This document shows, in pieces, positions 62,219 to 64,000 of a stretch of 64,000 nucleotides of DNA. Position 1 is the stretch's first letter; every line of letters starts with the position of its first letter. This DNA comes from Natronolimnobius baerhuensis (GTDB taxonomy: Archaea > Halobacteriota > Halobacteria > Halobacteriales > Natrialbaceae): positions 310,001 through 374,000 of the forward strand of contig NZ_MWPH01000002.1 in NCBI RefSeq assembly GCF_002177135.1, read 5' to 3'. Below the pieces are notes generated by a model. That model did not search any database, was not told where the DNA came from, and worked only from the letters and a program-made list of their open reading frames with translations. The position numbers and the translations under genes are program-made.

Positions 62219-62878
62219 TCACTCGAGGCCAGCGAGAATCTCCGGCAGCGCCGTTGCAATGTCGGCCTGCTCGACGTGGGCCACAGCCCGCGAATCGGGC
62301 TCAGGGCCGCCCTCGAGGAGTACCTGTATGACCGCCATTCCGGCGTTGCTCGCGCCGTAGACGTCGGCGTCGACGTCGTCGCCAACGTAGACCGTTTCCG
62401 CCGGTTCGACGTCCAGTTCAGTTGCAATCGCTTCGAACGCACGCGGGTCGGGTTTGCCCGCCTCGAGTTCGCCCGTGACGAGGGCGGCATCAAAGCGGTC
62501 CTCCCAGCCGAGCGTCTCGAGTTTGTCCCGCTGGGCCCGAACTGGCCCGTTGGTCAACAGCCCAACTCGGTAGTCGGCTTTGAGATCCTCGAGCATGGAT
62601 TCGACACCGGGCAGCGCCTCGAGTGCGTCTGCGATTGCCTCGCGGTAGGCCGTGGCAACGGCGGCCGGATCGGCTGTGGTATCGTACTCGGCGAGCAAGT
62701 CGATGAAAATCGGCTCGCGCGAGCGCTGGGTGAGGTGGTTTCCATGGGCCTCGAGATAGTCCTCGCGCGTGAGTGCCGGCGCGTCAGCAGTGTCGACGGC
62801 CTCCTGTAACAGCGTTTCGCGGTCCCGCGTCGGAACCGCAAGCGTATAATCGAGGTCGAAGACGACCGCCTGTGTCAT
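62219..62878 (-). CDS. HAD-superfamily hydrolase
   Basis: 219 aa from the ATG at 62878. Motif I FDLDYTLAV (nucleophile Asp near 9), motif II LLTNGP near 112, motif III Lys in GKPDPRAF and motif IV YVGDDVDAD. A cap domain lies between motifs I and II. A phosphatase of the phosphoglycolate phosphatase-like subgroup with unknown substrate. Confidence 0.88.
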   Translation of the reverse strand: MTQAVVFDLDYTLAVPTRDRETLLQEAVDTADAPALTREDYLEAHGNHLTQRSREPIFIDLLAEYDTTADPAAVATAYREAIADALEALPGVESMLEDLKADYRVGLLTNGPVRAQRDKLETLGWEDRFDAALVTGELEAGKPDPRAFEAIATELDVEPAETVYVGDDVDADVYGASNAGMAVIQVLLEGGPEPDSRAVAHVEQADIATALPEILAGLE

Positions 62879-63038
62879 AGCAGTCAAGGCGGACTCGAGG
62901 GGGTTGAAACTATCCCTTCTGGATACACCGATCACCCAGTGATGTCGCCTCGCGTGGGAGTCAGTTCTGACGACACCACGACGTATCGATGCCGGGTTCC
63001 GACACCGTTAATTCAGTCGCCTAGGAAGATTCGGGCAG

Positions 63039-64000
63039 ATGGTTACCGAAACAGCGCTTACTGTTGATCTCGCTGTTATTTTGTTCTGTGCGACATTTGC
63101 AGGATTCCTCGCCAAACAGACTGGCCAACCGACGATCATCGCGTACATTCTCGCCGGCGTCGTGATCGGACCGGCAGTGCTTGGCATCGTCGAGGTCAGC
63201 GAACTAACCGAGTTGCTCTCGGAACTCGGTCTCGCGTTCTTGCTGTTCTTGCTCGGGATCAAAATGCGTCTCGAAGAGATTCAACACGTCCTCTCACCAA
63301 TCGTCAAAATTGCGCTCCCGCAGATGGCGCTCGTCTTTCTCGCGGGGGCGGGAATCGCGTATGCGCTTCCCCCGTTCGGTCTGCTCGAGGCGTTTCTCAT
63401 CGGCCTTGCAGTAATGTATAGTTCGACGGCCGTCGTCATCAAGATGTTAAACGACAAGGACGAAGCAACCTCATTGCACGGCAAAATCGATGTTGGCATC
63501 CTGCTCGTACAGGACGTCGTCGTCGTCATTATTCTGGCCGTGCTCGCAGCCGGACAGCCGGAGAGTTTCACAGAGGTCGCGACGACGCTCGCCGTCGTGC
63601 TCGTCCTCGTTGCGCTCGTGACGGTCGCAGCGCTTGTTGCCTCCCGAACGGTCCTCCCGATTGTCTTCCGTCGGATCGCAGATAACAAGGAAATCTTCTT
63701 CCTCGTCGCTATCTCGTGGGCGTTTCTGTTCGTCTTCGTCTCCGACAACATCAACCTCTTTCTCGAGCCGTTTGGCATCGAGGCGTACCTCTCGATTGAG
63801 ATGGGTGCGTTCATGGCCGGCGTCGCCATCGCCCAACTCCCCTACAGCAAGGAGTTGCAAGACCGGGTCAATCCGCTGACTGATCTGTTCGTCATGGTCT
63901 TTTTCGTCTCGGTCGCACTCGACCTCGAGGCCGCGCAACTGTTTGCGTACACCCAGGAGGCACTCATCGCTGCGCTGGTGTTGATGCCAGTAAAGTTCCT
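63039..64000 (+). CDS. CPA2/Kef-type cation/proton antiporter, 3' cut by window
   Basis: 320 codons are visible from the ATG at 63039; the end is outside. About ten membrane helices can be traced. AYILAGVVIGPAVLG, LFLLGIKM, VMYSSTAVVIKMLND and ILLVQDVVVVIIL are CPA2 (KefB/RosB-like) signatures, with the ion-site Asp in LVQD. It exchanges Na or K for protons across the membrane. Any C-terminal TrkA domain would lie beyond the window. Confidence 0.9.
   Translation, partial: MVTETALTVDLAVILFCATFAGFLAKQTGQPTIIAYILAGVVIGPAVLGIVEVSELTELLSELGLAFLLFLLGIKMRLEEIQHVLSPIVKIALPQMALVFLAGAGIAYALPPFGLLEAFLIGLAVMYSSTAVVIKMLNDKDEATSLHGKIDVGILLVQDVVVVIILAVLAAGQPESFTEVATTLAVVLVLVALVTVAALVASRTVLPIVFRRIADNKEIFFLVAISWAFLFVFVSDNINLFLEPFGIEAYLSIEMGAFMAGVAIAQLPYSKELQDRVNPLTDLFVMVFFVSVALDLEAAQLFAYTQEALIAALVLMPVKF

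Overview
The window is haloarchaeal chromosome (class Halobacteria; Natrialbales-like is my inference). The evidence is strongly acidic proteins, dense CTCGAG sites, TATA-type archaeal promoters with short leaders, archaeal and eukaryote-type ribosomal proteins (S4e, L19e, L32e), RNase P protein Rnp1, a Cbf5-type pseudouridine synthase, SecY, methanopterin-linked Mch, HalOD1 and amphi-Trp domains.

Layout. 1-4374: arginase end, NDH-2-like oxidoreductase, hexapeptide acyltransferase, a probable nucleotide-modification-associated protein, a small membrane protein and a 38-codon acidic gene. 4403-22953: an integrated pleolipovirus-type provirus in the 3' end of tRNA-Pro(GGG), bounded by two 156-bp direct repeats (149/156 identical by my alignment). 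It carries a tyrosine integrase, a winged-helix regulator, an Orc1/Cdc6 replication protein, two tandem type IV pilins, an AbrB-like regulator facing the virion operon across four CCAAGG/CCTTGG boxes spaced in multiples of 11 bp, the virion operon (membrane protein, Tat-exported spike, two membrane proteins, coiled-coil protein, packaging-type ATPase), an AT-rich cargo block of two membrane proteins, and a leftward operon with a 539-aa winged-helix protein, a DUF488 protein, an ExK nuclease-like protein and a zinc finger.

22941-31632: tRNA-Pro, cbf5/truB, cmk, DUF106, two pilin-like surface proteins (one with bactofilin-like repeats), adk and two small genes. 32034-36149: cytochrome oxidase genes, with subunits I and III fused. 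36810-51388: the whole S10-spc ribosomal protein cluster on the minus strand, from a SPOUT methyltransferase and L3 to L15 and SecY, with start/stop overlaps through most of it. 51681-64000: tRNA-Gly(GCC) with a copy of its 3' end 160 bp downstream, then mostly single metabolic and regulatory genes: GNAT, HalOD1, thiamine-binding, HMA, Mch, GTPBP1-like GTPase, zinc fingers, PyrF, DUF6517 lipoprotein, aminotransferase, an acidic repeat membrane protein, HAD hydrolase and a cation/proton antiporter cut by the window end.

The least conventional part is the provirus. It unites a pleolipovirus virion module with its own pilins, a chromosomal-type replication initiator, a compact and apparently self-regulated switch region, and AT-rich membrane-protein cargo. 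All functions are read from sequence patterns; no database search was run.
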